A DNA stretch of 45,602 nt, taken from positions 1 through 45,602 of the forward strand of contig JAIOZI010000044.1 of NCBI GenBank assembly GCA_021740785.1, written 5' to 3'. Of this stretch, positions 8,462-17,429 are shown piece by piece. The position numbers and the translations under genes were made by a program. The stretch's first letter is position 1, and each line of letters begins with the position of its first letter. Below the pieces are notes generated by a model, which was not told where the DNA came from, did no database searches, and worked only from the letters and a program-made list of their open reading frames with translations. This DNA comes from Melioribacteraceae bacterium (GTDB taxonomy: Bacteria > Bacteroidota > Ignavibacteria > Ignavibacteriales > Melioribacteraceae).

Positions 8462-9605
8462 GAACCCGTTAGTTATTTCTCTTTTCTTTTTGCTGCTTAT
8501 TTTCTTGATTGTTTATATCTATTATAGATATGCAGTAATTCCGTTGAGAAAAAAACACCTGGAGCGTGAAGAGACTCTTGAGCTCAGGCATTCAGAACTA
8601 ATGGATATTTTTGCGAAGCATTCACCTGACCCGATCTTCAGATTTAATATAAAAAGTAAATTAATATTTGCAAATGATGTTGCAGCCAGAATGTACCCAG
8701 GGAAGCAGCTTCTTAAAACCAAAGTTGATAGTCTCTTTCCGAAATTAAAAAATCATTTTGCAAATGAAATCATCGAGAGGAGTGAAACATTTGAGTTCAC
8801 TCTGCAAATTGATAATCGGTATTACCAGATGATTGTGGTCGGACTGCCAAAGGCGAAGGTGGGGCACATCCATGGCAGAGACATTACCGAACTTCTGAAT
8901 GCCCTTGAAAAAGCACAGCAGGCTGATAAGTTAAAAGATAATTTTCTTGCTCAAATTTCGCATGAAATTAGAACTCCGCTTAATTCAATACAAGGTTTTG
9001 CTTCAATGCTGGTGGAAAAAGGATTTTCAGAAGAGTACAGCCATATCTTCCGGTCAATTGAAAATAATAGTAAAAGAATTTGGCGGACTGTCCACTTGAT
9101 TTTAGATTATGCATCGATTAGAACCGGGTCTTACATACTGTCAAAACATGAAATTATAATCGTCCCGGTTATTAAAAAACTTCATAGTGAATTCAAATCT
9201 GTTGCAATCGAAAAAAATTTGGAGTTAAAGTTCAACTGCAATATTTCTCTCGAAACAAAAATCAATAGTGATGATGGTGCAATTGAACAAATCTGCTGGA
9301 ACTTAATTGATAATGCCATAAAATTCACTCACAAAGGGAAAATAGAAATTTCATTAGATTCTTCACCCACCGACGTAATTATAACAATTGAAGATACCGG
9401 GATTGGTATATCGGATGAGTATAAAAAGAAATTATTTACTCCTTTTTCTCAAGAGTTTTCCGGCTACTCACGTCCGTTTGAAGGCGCCGGACTTGGACTC
9501 GCTCTAGTTAAAAGTTTAGTAAGTTTGATTTCTGCGAATATTGAAATGGACAGCAGAAGCGGGAAGGGAACTAAATTTAAGGTTTCTATACCAATAAATA
9601 TGTGA
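8358..9605 (+). CDS. Membrane sensor histidine kinase
   Basis: Domains in order: a membrane helix (about residues 37-56 of this frame), a linker, a PAS-like segment (around residues 80-175, with a SPDPIFRFN motif), a HisKA dimerisation helix with the phospho-acceptor His202 in QISHEIRTPLNS, and a HATPase_c domain with the N box NLIDNAIKFT, G1 box DTGIGIS and G2 box GAGLGLAL. It would autophosphorylate and pass the phosphate to a response regulator, but none is encoded nearby. The start is uncertain. The only ATG before the membrane helix (8358) lies 104 bases inside the upstream gene and has no good ribosome-binding site. The next ATG (8601) would delete the helix. A +1 frameshift from the upstream frame at 8456-8461 would give a 574-residue fused kinase. 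Confidence 0.85.
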   Translation: MQHHFLLLLQSSRSSSDSTFQSLQRISQDTFLSFENPLVISLFFLLLIFLIVYIYYRYAVIPLRKKHLEREETLELRHSELMDIFAKHSPDPIFRFNIKSKLIFANDVAARMYPGKQLLKTKVDSLFPKLKNHFANEIIERSETFEFTLQIDNRYYQMIVVGLPKAKVGHIHGRDITELLNALEKAQQADKLKDNFLAQISHEIRTPLNSIQGFASMLVEKGFSEEYSHIFRSIENNSKRIWRTVHLILDYASIRTGSYILSKHEIIIVPVIKKLHSEFKSVAIEKNLELKFNCNISLETKINSDDGAIEQICWNLIDNAIKFTHKGKIEISLDSSPTDVIITIEDTGIGISDEYKKKLFTPFSQEFSGYSRPFEGAGLGLALVKSLVSLISANIEMDSRSGKGTKFKVSIPINM

Positions 9606-9607
9606 AA

Positions 9608-10759
9608 TTAAGCAACGGTAACACGCGGAATATGCTGTGGTAATCTTGTTAATAATTCGTAATTCAACTGATCACTAAGTTCGCTGAATGAAGAAACAGA
9701 AATCGTCTGACCCCCCTGTTCCCCAATCATAACAACCTCATCGCCGATGTTTACATCCGGGCAGTCCGTTATATCAATCGTCATTAAGTTCATATTTACC
9801 ATTCCGATTACACCTACTCTGTGACCATTAACCAGCACTCGCCCGGTATTGCTTAATGAACGACTGAAACCATGGGAATAACCAATAGGTACAGTTGCAA
9901 TCTTCATTTCTCTCTGAGCAAGGTACGTTGTTCCGTAGCCGATAAATTCTCCCATGTTCACATTTTTGGTGCTCATTACCTGGCTTTTCCATTTGATTAT
10001 TCTTTCGAGTGGATCAACCTTATTTTCCTGCTCACTGAGATAATTTATTAATGTTTCTCTGCTAGGCCAATAGCCGTACTGTAAAATTCCTACTCTCACC
10101 AAATCCATTTGAGTTTGTGGATATGTGATCGCCGCCGCCGAACATGCTGTGTGCCGTAGTTTAGGAACCAAGCCTTCTTTTAGCAGGATTTTGTGCATCT
10201 TATTGAAAATTTTTATCTGGTTTTTAATTCGTAGAAAATTCGCTATACTCTCGGCTCCTGCATAATGAGTACACAAACCTTCGAGAACAAGATTCTCGGA
10301 GTTGTATTTTAATAGAGGGAAAATTTCTTTTAATTGCGCCTGATTAAATCCTGTTCTGTTCATTCCCGTTTCAACTTCAATATGAATCCGTGCCTTTTTA
10401 TTAACAGCTTTGGCAAAGTTTATTGCTGCTTCAAGTCGGCTTTTTTCAAAAACATAAAATTCAATTTCATTTTCGATAGCCCATTTCAGTTCATGATAAT
10501 CAATCATTCCCATTATCATAATTCGCGGACCATTATTGCTCATTTTTTTGACCCTGTAAGCCTCATCTGCACTGAACACGGAAAAATGATTTATACCGCA
10601 CTCTTCCGCAATCGGCACAAACTTTTCGATTCCGTGACCATATGCATTTCCTTTAATGACGGATGAAAATATCGTGTCTTTCTTAATAATTTTTTTTAGA
10701 AACGATAAATTCTTTTGTAACGCGCCCTTGCTTATTTCTAGAACTGATGTTTCAAACAT
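9608..10759 (-). CDS. alr: Alanine racemase
   Basis: A PLP-dependent enzyme interconverting L- and D-alanine for peptidoglycan precursors, cytosolic. The PLP-binding lysine is Lys36 in VIKGNAYGHG, in the N-terminal TIM barrel. Further landmarks are the EVETGMNRTGF segment, the THYAGAE segment, and the C-terminal beta domain with GYGTTY, which carries the expected second catalytic Tyr, and VIGMVNMNL. The length of 383 residues is normal. I chose the ATG at 10759, one base after the upstream stop and preceded by a GGGCAA-like site, over a TTG at 10786 that would overlap the upstream gene by 26 bases. It is the last gene of the long minus-strand operon. Its stop is only two bases from the stop of the convergent kinase gene. 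Confidence 0.92.
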   Translation of the reverse strand: MFETSVLEISKGALQKNLSFLKKIIKKDTIFSSVIKGNAYGHGIEKFVPIAEECGINHFSVFSADEAYRVKKMSNNGPRIMIMGMIDYHELKWAIENEIEFYVFEKSRLEAAINFAKAVNKKARIHIEVETGMNRTGFNQAQLKEIFPLLKYNSENLVLEGLCTHYAGAESIANFLRIKNQIKIFNKMHKILLKEGLVPKLRHTACSAAAITYPQTQMDLVRVGILQYGYWPSRETLINYLSEQENKVDPLERIIKWKSQVMSTKNVNMGEFIGYGTTYLAQREMKIATVPIGYSHGFSRSLSNTGRVLVNGHRVGVIGMVNMNLMTIDITDCPDVNIGDEVVMIGEQGGQTISVSSFSELSDQLNYELLTRLPQHIPRVTVA

Positions 10760-10760
10760 T

Positions 10761-11921
10761 CTATTGCCCGTATAATTTTTTTTCAATAATTGAACTGAAC
10801 ACAGCTAATCCATTTGGAATTATTTCATCCGGGAAATCGTAATCAGGATTATGGAGCTGCGGATGCTCTTCACCCGAACCCAATCCGAAAATTCCCCCAT
10901 TAAATTTTTGTGTGAAGTGACCAAAATCTTCAGACCATCGAAATGGTTTTTCTTGGTTGATTATGTTCAATTGATTTTCTTCAGCACAGCGTTTAATCAT
11001 TTCAACGCTTTCATTATCGCTTGAAGTAGACGGAAATTCTTCGGTATATTCTATTGAGAATCTTAGGTTTTCCTCAGCACAAATTTTCCTCACCAAACTC
11101 TCTGCCAATGATGTCAGTTCATTCATATCTTCATCCGTATAAGACCTAAGCGTAGCCATTACTTCAGCATAACCGGGAGTTGTTCCGAAAGCTCTTTCGC
11201 CAAGCCTGGTATGTATAACCGTCACAAGTGAAAAGTCGTTTATTTTTTCATTATCTGGAAGTTTTTGTAATTCATTAATTAACTGTGCCATTGCCGGAGC
11301 CGGGCTTTGTCCATGTTCCGGTTCTGCTGCATGAGAAGTTTTACCGAAAAGTTTGATGATTATACCCTTTGATGCAGATGCAAAAATATCCTTCCTAATA
11401 ACCACACTCCCTCTAGAATAGCCGGGTAAATTATGAAGAGCATACACAAAGTCGGGAATAATTTTATTGAATTTTTCATCGTTTAAAACTTTTTCCGCTC
11501 CTTCGCCTGTTTCTTCAGACGGCTGGTACAGTAAAATCACCCTGCCCCGCGGTAATTTCTTCACAGATAATATTGATGCCAATCCTGAAATTATTGACAT
11601 GTGTCCGTCATGCCCGCACTTATGTGAGGAATTTTCGTTTTTCGATTTGTAATCAAACTGATTGGTTTCTTTGATTGGCAGTGCATCCAGTTCGCATCTG
11701 AATAATAGTGAGGATCCTTCTTCAGCACCGTTATAAACAAAAGCAATACCATTTCCGCCAAGATTTTCAACTACTTGATCCGGTTTGAATTTTTCCACGT
11801 AAGATTTAATTATCTGCGCAGTGTTAATTTCATTACCCGCGATCTCTGCATTTGCATGAAGTGTTTTTCTTAGTTTAATTAATTCCGGTAATATTCTCTC
11901 AAACATAGTTTTTACTTTCAT
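10761..11921 (-). CDS. M20D family amidohydrolase (N-acyl-amino-acid deacylase type)
   Basis: A metal-dependent hydrolase of the M20 family, related to hippurate hydrolase, AmhX and N-acetyl-diaminopimelate deacetylase. Visible metal-binding and catalytic landmarks: RCELDALPI, the Cys/His motif HKCGHDGHM, PSEETGEGAEK with the catalytic Glu, ALHNLPG, and the dimerisation-domain motif GKTSHAAEPEHG. The expected reaction is removal of an acyl (often acetyl) group from an amino acid. The true substrate cannot be told from sequence. The ATG at 11921 overlaps the sucrose synthase stop (TGATG). A TTG one codon upstream is less likely. Its place beside racemases and a GNAT acetyltransferase in the same operon suggests acyl-amino-acid turnover. 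That is inference. Confidence 0.85.
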   Translation of the reverse strand: MKVKTMFERILPELIKLRKTLHANAEIAGNEINTAQIIKSYVEKFKPDQVVENLGGNGIAFVYNGAEEGSSLLFRCELDALPIKETNQFDYKSKNENSSHKCGHDGHMSIISGLASILSVKKLPRGRVILLYQPSEETGEGAEKVLNDEKFNKIIPDFVYALHNLPGYSRGSVVIRKDIFASASKGIIIKLFGKTSHAAEPEHGQSPAPAMAQLINELQKLPDNEKINDFSLVTVIHTRLGERAFGTTPGYAEVMATLRSYTDEDMNELTSLAESLVRKICAEENLRFSIEYTEEFPSTSSDNESVEMIKRCAEENQLNIINQEKPFRWSEDFGHFTQKFNGGIFGLGSGEEHPQLHNPDYDFPDEIIPNGLAVFSSIIEKKLYGQ

Positions 11922-14311
11922 CAATCTCTTTGATAATGCTTTTCAAGTAGTTTTTGAGCCCGCGGTTTATAAAGCATGTGATAGATGATATCGAGATAAG
12001 CTGCCATATCTTCATTTTCCATATTAGTAGCAAACTTCCAAAAGCCGTAAATCTTTGCTTGTGAAAGCAGGTTCTTCGTATACAACTTCCAATTATAAGC
12101 TTCGTTTACCCTGTTTATTCCGTTAGTAGAAATTTCATTCCAATGATTTTCATCCTCGGCAACCTTCTTAATAAATCTAAGTATTTTATCAGTTGAATTT
12201 TTCTGATCAACAGGATCAATATGAAATCCATTTTCACCATTTTGAATAATTTCCAATGGTCCGCCGTATTTAGTTGCAAATACCGGGAGACCTGAAATCA
12301 TAGCCTCAAGCACTGTTAATCCGAAACCCTCAAATAATGCAGGCTGAACAAAGACACCGTGATGATCAGCAATAATCCGGTAGACTTCCCCTGCTTCATC
12401 TTTACGGAAAAGTTTACCCAACCATCTTATCTTGCCATGAAGTTCATATTTGTTTATCAAATCATGCATTATACCAATTTGTTCTTTTTCCTCATTATCA
12501 GTAGTATCTTCTGCATTCACTTTCCCGGCAACAATTATCAAATTTGCTTTCTCCTGCAACTCAGTACTTTCACCGAACCATCTTACTAATGCAGTTAGAT
12601 TTTTAATTTTATCCAATCGAGCCATTGAGAATATCGGTATCAAATCCGGGTTATCGAGTTTGCCGATGATCTCCGGATCTTCTTTGTTTTCAAACAACAT
12701 TTCCCTAATTGATTTTTGAATACTCTTTAACCTCTTTTTAGAATTTGTGTACGGGAAGTAGATGTTTTCATTAACTCCGGGCGATACAATATTGAATTTA
12801 GTATGCTTAAGATTAGCCCCGTTTTCAACACGGTATAATCCCGGCATCGTAAAATGCTGGTAAGATTCATACTGCCCGATCGAGTTATCGGTGCCGGCAA
12901 TTTCCTGAAAGGTTGAGGTAATTAAAAAGTCGGTTGAATTAATTGCTATTAAATCTGCGGTAAATTGAAGAGAGAAATTATAGTATTCCTCCAGTTGATT
13001 CCAATAAAGACCGCTGAATAGATATTTACTCTTTTCAAGCGCATGAGCAATACAGCATTGGGTTACCCCGAATTTTTTGGAAAGAAGATAGGATGCCAAA
13101 TTTCCATCTGAATAATTACCGATAATTAAATCTGGTCTTCCGCCGAATTCTGCAAGCAGTTCAATTGAAGCATCTTCAACAAACTCTTCGAGGTAAGGAT
13201 AAATTTCAAATCGTGAAATCCAGTTATCAGTTACTTTCGGATTATGTTCTCTGAAAGGTACGCGAAGTATCCAGCTGTTCTTTGTCTGATGAACTTTTTC
13301 GAGCCTTACATTGCATTTTGTATTTCCCGCATTTTTAATTTGGCGCGTTAAGATGATAATCTTCGGTTTAATGTTCAGCCCGGATTCCTTCAGAGATTCA
13401 TTCAATGATTTTTCAAGAGCTTTAACTTGATCAAGAATGTAAACAACCTGTCCGCCGGTATCAGGTAATCCCAGAACTCCCTCTTGAGCAAAATAACCGT
13501 GAATGGAAATTATGCATATACGGAATATCATCGGGATCCGCGAAATGAATTCTTTTAATGAAATATGATCCGGCGAGTTCAGCAAATTATCTAGTAGTTT
13601 CAAACTAGCGCTATAGGTTTCGGCATCCTTTCCCAACCCGCTTTCGAATCCTAAATCTTGAAGAGTATGTTTGAAATTTTGGTAAGGTTCTTTCTTATCG
13701 TATTCCTTTAATTTCTCTAGAGCAATGTCAATATGCTCATTTAGATGTTCCGGATCTGTAATCCTATCATTCAAAAGTAATTGTTCGGTATCATATTTAT
13801 GAAGCCTGATAAAATTGAAAAGCAGTTGCTTCCACTTTTCAACATCAGTGAACATTTGACTAGATAGAAATTTATTTAAATACTGTACTCCATGACCAAT
13901 ACTTTTGGTATCACGAACAGAAGGATTTTTTTTATAAAATGGCTCAAAATTAAGGGTGAGAAAATTATTAGGTGATTCCGGGTTTATCGCAATTTCTTTT
14001 GCAAACAAATAATGCTTTGTTTTTATCTTCTCGGTAAATTTTTCCTCAAGATTACAAAGGTAAAATTCGGATTTTCCAATTGACTCACGTACATTTATAT
14101 ATACTGAATGATCAAGTGTAACGGTTTCTTGAATTAGTTCAACAATTTTTCTTAACGATTCAATTTCATTTTTGCCGTTCGTATAATTTTTCAATACTTC
14201 ATAAAGGTCGCCTTGAACCATGAGTTTTTTTTCATTTTCGGAAACTAGATTAAAGTAATTGTAAAAAGAATTATTATCTGCATCTATTAATTTCTCAAAT
14301 TTATTTGCCAT
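11921..14311 (-). CDS. Sucrose synthase
   Basis: A 796-residue GT4 glycosyltransferase of the length and layout of sucrose synthases. A long N-terminal regulatory region (about residues 1-255) is followed by the GT-B core. The UDP/NDP-glucose-domain start is HGYFAQEGVLGLPDTGGQVVY without interruption (residues about 272-292, DTGGQ key), then REHNPKVTDNWISRF, and the C-terminal EX7E motif EGFGLTVLE. It reversibly converts sucrose and a nucleoside diphosphate to NDP-glucose and fructose, usually running in the cleavage direction in vivo. A GAGGAG site lies nine bases before the ATG. It lies six bases after the sucrose-phosphate synthase gene. The protein acts in the cytosol. Bacterial sucrose synthases outside cyanobacteria often prefer ADP, but this cannot be read here. 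Confidence 0.93.
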   Translation of the reverse strand: MANKFEKLIDADNNSFYNYFNLVSENEKKLMVQGDLYEVLKNYTNGKNEIESLRKIVELIQETVTLDHSVYINVRESIGKSEFYLCNLEEKFTEKIKTKHYLFAKEIAINPESPNNFLTLNFEPFYKKNPSVRDTKSIGHGVQYLNKFLSSQMFTDVEKWKQLLFNFIRLHKYDTEQLLLNDRITDPEHLNEHIDIALEKLKEYDKKEPYQNFKHTLQDLGFESGLGKDAETYSASLKLLDNLLNSPDHISLKEFISRIPMIFRICIISIHGYFAQEGVLGLPDTGGQVVYILDQVKALEKSLNESLKESGLNIKPKIIILTRQIKNAGNTKCNVRLEKVHQTKNSWILRVPFREHNPKVTDNWISRFEIYPYLEEFVEDASIELLAEFGGRPDLIIGNYSDGNLASYLLSKKFGVTQCCIAHALEKSKYLFSGLYWNQLEEYYNFSLQFTADLIAINSTDFLITSTFQEIAGTDNSIGQYESYQHFTMPGLYRVENGANLKHTKFNIVSPGVNENIYFPYTNSKKRLKSIQKSIREMLFENKEDPEIIGKLDNPDLIPIFSMARLDKIKNLTALVRWFGESTELQEKANLIIVAGKVNAEDTTDNEEKEQIGIMHDLINKYELHGKIRWLGKLFRKDEAGEVYRIIADHHGVFVQPALFEGFGLTVLEAMISGLPVFATKYGGPLEIIQNGENGFHIDPVDQKNSTDKILRFIKKVAEDENHWNEISTNGINRVNEAYNWKLYTKNLLSQAKIYGFWKFATNMENEDMAAYLDIIYHMLYKPRAQKLLEKHYQRD

Positions 14312-14317
14312 AAAATT

Positions 14318-16492
14318 TTACTCCTCAAGAAAATTATAATATCTCATGCCGTCCATGATTCCGTTGGCAAAAGATTTATTTGAAAAATAAATTTTTCTTC
14401 TTCCTTTAAGTTTTTTCAATTCACTGCTATGATTTGCAACAACCACACCGAGCAGTTCACCCCTCAGCATATCCTCATCGTTACCGGAATCTCCCGCAAC
14501 AATAATTGATTCGTGAGGAATGTTCCATCTGTAAGATATATATCTAATAGCTCTTCCTTTACTTGAACGTGCAGGCAGAACATCTACGAATTGGTTATGA
14601 CTAATGATCGCATTTGCTTTTATTCTATTTTCCTCTAACGCGGCATCAAGTATTTCCTTCACTTCATCCGGAGTTATTTTTGATGTATCAATATAATAAC
14701 TTGCCTTGAATTTTCTCTGCGTATCTTCTTCCTGGTATTCGAGGAAATCGAATTGCGACATAAGTTCAATAATTTTATCTCTCTTCCATTGATTCGAAAT
14801 ATGTGCTTCCCACCCTGTTGAAAGAACGTATTCACCTTTATTATGATAATATATTTCCGCACCTACCGATGAAATGATAATATCCGGTTCAACAAAATCA
14901 TTTTCAGCTAGTACCTTCCGCGCTGAATCAACAGTTCTTCCTGTTGCCACTCCAAAACCGAATTTACCTTCGTTATCTATGATTAATTTTTTAAACTCAT
15001 TCAATGCAGTATCATCACCCAGTAATGTATCATCAATATCTACAATTACCATTTTATCAAAACTAAATAATCTCTTACCGGTTGAGATAAAGGATTTCGG
15101 TTGTTCTTTTGTTTCGTCCAGCATTTCTTTCACCATTTTAATATAATTTTCCGTGTGTGATTTCCACGAATAAAATCTGTGAACCCTATCAATTCCGTTA
15201 TTCGAGTATTTCCGCCATTTGTTTTCATCGGATAATATTGCGGTTATTCCATCTGAAATATTTTTCGGATCTTGGACATCAACCAACATACCGTTTTCAA
15301 GATTACCGATTATATCCCGGGGTCCTCCGTCATCAGTTGCAACTATCGGCAGTCCGCTCGCAGCCGCTTCAATTAGTGTTAAGCCAAATGGTTCTGCATA
15401 AGCCGAGTTTACAAATACGCCGCGTGTCTCTGCTGCAATTCTGTAAAGTTCCGGAACCTCGTGCTCAACATCATGCCGTTTTGGAATTGCCATTTTTCCG
15501 TAAAGATTGAATTTATCCAGAAGCAAAAGCATTTCTGTTAACACTTCCCTTTCAATATCGGGCATCTTGGTGATGTCTTTCCTGATACCGGCAAATATTG
15601 CAAGGTTGGCTCTATGCTGTAATTGTTTATCCCTGCCATATGCTTCAATTAATCCTGAAATATTCTTTCGTTTTTCAGGTCGGCAAAGAGCAAGTATTAA
15701 AGGTTTTGCCATGTTAGTAAAAAATTTCCACAACTCATCACGGACGTGGTTTCGAATCTCCTGAAAATCCTCTCCCCATTCACGTTTTTCATTAAACGGG
15801 AAGAAGCGGCTTAAGTCAATACTCGGCGGTATTACTTTATAATTTCCTTCCGATGCTGTCTTATACTTACCGTACTGTTCCTCAATTTCTTGATTTGTAC
15901 TTGTAATTATTCTGTCGCTGTAAAAAATAACGTCTTCTTCCGTATCAATGCGCATACTCATTTTATAACGTTTTTCGATCTCTTCTTCGGTAAGATTATT
16001 CTTTAAAAGATTTTCAAGTTTCGACCTGCCTAATGAATGCCCGGTATGAATAAATGGAATACCGAAAAATTTTGTCAACTCTTTACATACATATCCTGCA
16101 TCTGCATAATGACTATGAATTACATCCGGAAGCTCACCGTTTGATTTGATATATTTTATTGATTTATCAACATATTCTTCAAGATGATCCCACAGCATTT
16201 CTTTTCTAATATATTTGCTTCCGCCGCATCTAATCCTAACAATGCTGAGTTTGTCATTTACCTTTTCGTTCTTAATCGAATAATCTGTTGACAACTCTTT
16301 CTCACGGATGAAACGTGTCATTATTTCAACTTTTCTTACGTCATCTCTCTCACTTAATGATTTGGCAAGTTCCAACACGTATTTAGTCTGCCCGCCCGTG
16401 TCGGCATCAAGTCCCAACTCAAGATTATGACCCCGTATGAGACCGTGAATATTGTAAAGCTGAATATAGATACCTTTTTTATTCTGTGTCAT
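14318..16492 (-). CDS. Bifunctional sucrose-phosphate synthase / sucrose-phosphate phosphatase
   Basis: The 724-residue protein fuses two enzymes. Residues 1 to ~460 are a GT4 synthase: GLDADTGGQTKYV near the N terminus, HSHYADAGYV, HTGHSLGRSK, and the EX7E motif EPFGLTLIE followed by ASGLPIVATDDGGP. From about residue 478 a HAD-fold phosphatase begins with VDIDDTLLG (nucleophile Asp485, Asp487), then VATGRT, SKGRAIRY and VAGDSGNDEDML. It would make sucrose-6-phosphate from UDP-glucose and fructose-6-phosphate and dephosphorylate it to sucrose. Such fusions are known from cyanobacteria and plants, but in bacteria the phosphatase part is often inactive. Here the motif residues look intact. The start overlaps the PfkB kinase gene by 14 bases. 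Confidence 0.92.
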   Translation of the reverse strand: MTQNKKGIYIQLYNIHGLIRGHNLELGLDADTGGQTKYVLELAKSLSERDDVRKVEIMTRFIREKELSTDYSIKNEKVNDKLSIVRIRCGGSKYIRKEMLWDHLEEYVDKSIKYIKSNGELPDVIHSHYADAGYVCKELTKFFGIPFIHTGHSLGRSKLENLLKNNLTEEEIEKRYKMSMRIDTEEDVIFYSDRIITSTNQEIEEQYGKYKTASEGNYKVIPPSIDLSRFFPFNEKREWGEDFQEIRNHVRDELWKFFTNMAKPLILALCRPEKRKNISGLIEAYGRDKQLQHRANLAIFAGIRKDITKMPDIEREVLTEMLLLLDKFNLYGKMAIPKRHDVEHEVPELYRIAAETRGVFVNSAYAEPFGLTLIEAAASGLPIVATDDGGPRDIIGNLENGMLVDVQDPKNISDGITAILSDENKWRKYSNNGIDRVHRFYSWKSHTENYIKMVKEMLDETKEQPKSFISTGKRLFSFDKMVIVDIDDTLLGDDTALNEFKKLIIDNEGKFGFGVATGRTVDSARKVLAENDFVEPDIIISSVGAEIYYHNKGEYVLSTGWEAHISNQWKRDKIIELMSQFDFLEYQEEDTQRKFKASYYIDTSKITPDEVKEILDAALEENRIKANAIISHNQFVDVLPARSSKGRAIRYISYRWNIPHESIIVAGDSGNDEDMLRGELLGVVVANHSSELKKLKGRRKIYFSNKSFANGIMDGMRYYNFLEE

Positions 16493-17384
16493 TAATCATT
16501 CCGATTATGTCTGTGTATATTTTTTCATCATCGGGCAGCGCTCCGTTAACTCTGCAGATGTCTGCAGAAAATTTCGAAGCAATCTTATTAATTTTTTGAA
16601 TACTCCATTTGTTGAGATAACCTAAACATAAAACTGCGGAATAAGCATCGCCCGCTCCTACAGTATCAACAACATCAGGTACAAAGTGCCTGTATTTATC
16701 GGTGTCGTTTTTATCAATTAAGAATGCACCGTCTGCACCCAGTGTTACACATAACAGATCAAGATCATAATTATCAATTAATTCTCTTGAAGAAGAATAT
16801 AATCCGAACGGCTTTTGCAAAATATTTTCACTAATAAAATTGAGTTCATCTTTATTAACCTTTACGATGCTGCTGTTAATAAGAGAGTTTACAATCAATT
16901 CAACTGAGTAGTAATTTTGTCGTAGATTAATATCGTAAAAACATTTGAGGTTTTTCCGGAAAAAACTTTTCAATGTTTCGCGCGAGACGTCATTCCGCTG
17001 AACCAACGTTCCGAAATAAAGCATATCAGTATTTGAATCGATTAATTTATCGAGCTCACTATTTCTTTCGATAAAATCATAAGCACGGTTTGCCGATATT
17101 TTGAATGATGGTATTTTGTTTTCATCCAACAAAACATATACTGCCCCGGTTGGATGAATTTCATCGGTTTGGATATAATCTAACTTAAATCCATTTCTAC
17201 TCACAAAATTTTTAATCGCATATCCATCATCATCATTTCCAACCTTAGAAATAAACTCTCCGTAACCGGTAAGCTTTTTAATATGATAAATAAAATTAAA
17301 GGGAGCTCCGCCAAGTTTTTTCTTTCCCTCATAAATATCAAACAATATCTCTCCGAATGATGTAATTCTTTTTTTATTGAACAT
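16479..17384 (-). CDS. PfkB-family sugar kinase, probable fructokinase
   Basis: A 301-residue ribokinase/PfkB fold protein. The N-terminal GEILFD strand and LGGAPFNFIYHIKKL (the PfkB signature 1 region) are followed by the C-terminal signature VDTVGAGDAYSAV with the catalytic Asp and anion hole. Length and the GGAPFN motif fit fructokinases. In this operon fructose would come from sucrose cleavage by sucrose synthase, and the product fructose-6-phosphate feeds the neighbouring sucrose-phosphate synthase. This closes a sucrose cycle. The start ATG has AAGGAAA upstream. The 3' end overlaps the next gene by 14 bases. Substrate assignment rests mainly on context. Confidence 0.85.
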   Translation of the reverse strand: MFNKKRITSFGEILFDIYEGKKKLGGAPFNFIYHIKKLTGYGEFISKVGNDDDGYAIKNFVSRNGFKLDYIQTDEIHPTGAVYVLLDENKIPSFKISANRAYDFIERNSELDKLIDSNTDMLYFGTLVQRNDVSRETLKSFFRKNLKCFYDINLRQNYYSVELIVNSLINSSIVKVNKDELNFISENILQKPFGLYSSSRELIDNYDLDLLCVTLGADGAFLIDKNDTDKYRHFVPDVVDTVGAGDAYSAVLCLGYLNKWSIQKINKIASKFSADICRVNGALPDDEKIYTDIIGMINDTE

Positions 17385-17429
17385 AATACTTTTCCTTAAA
17401 CATAACTCTCTAACAAAATATAAATTAAT

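Noticed and set aside
10760-10786. TTG start for alanine racemase giving nine extra residues
   Set aside because: The ATG at 10759 lies one base after the upstream stop and gives the normal N terminus. The TTG would force a 26-base overlap.
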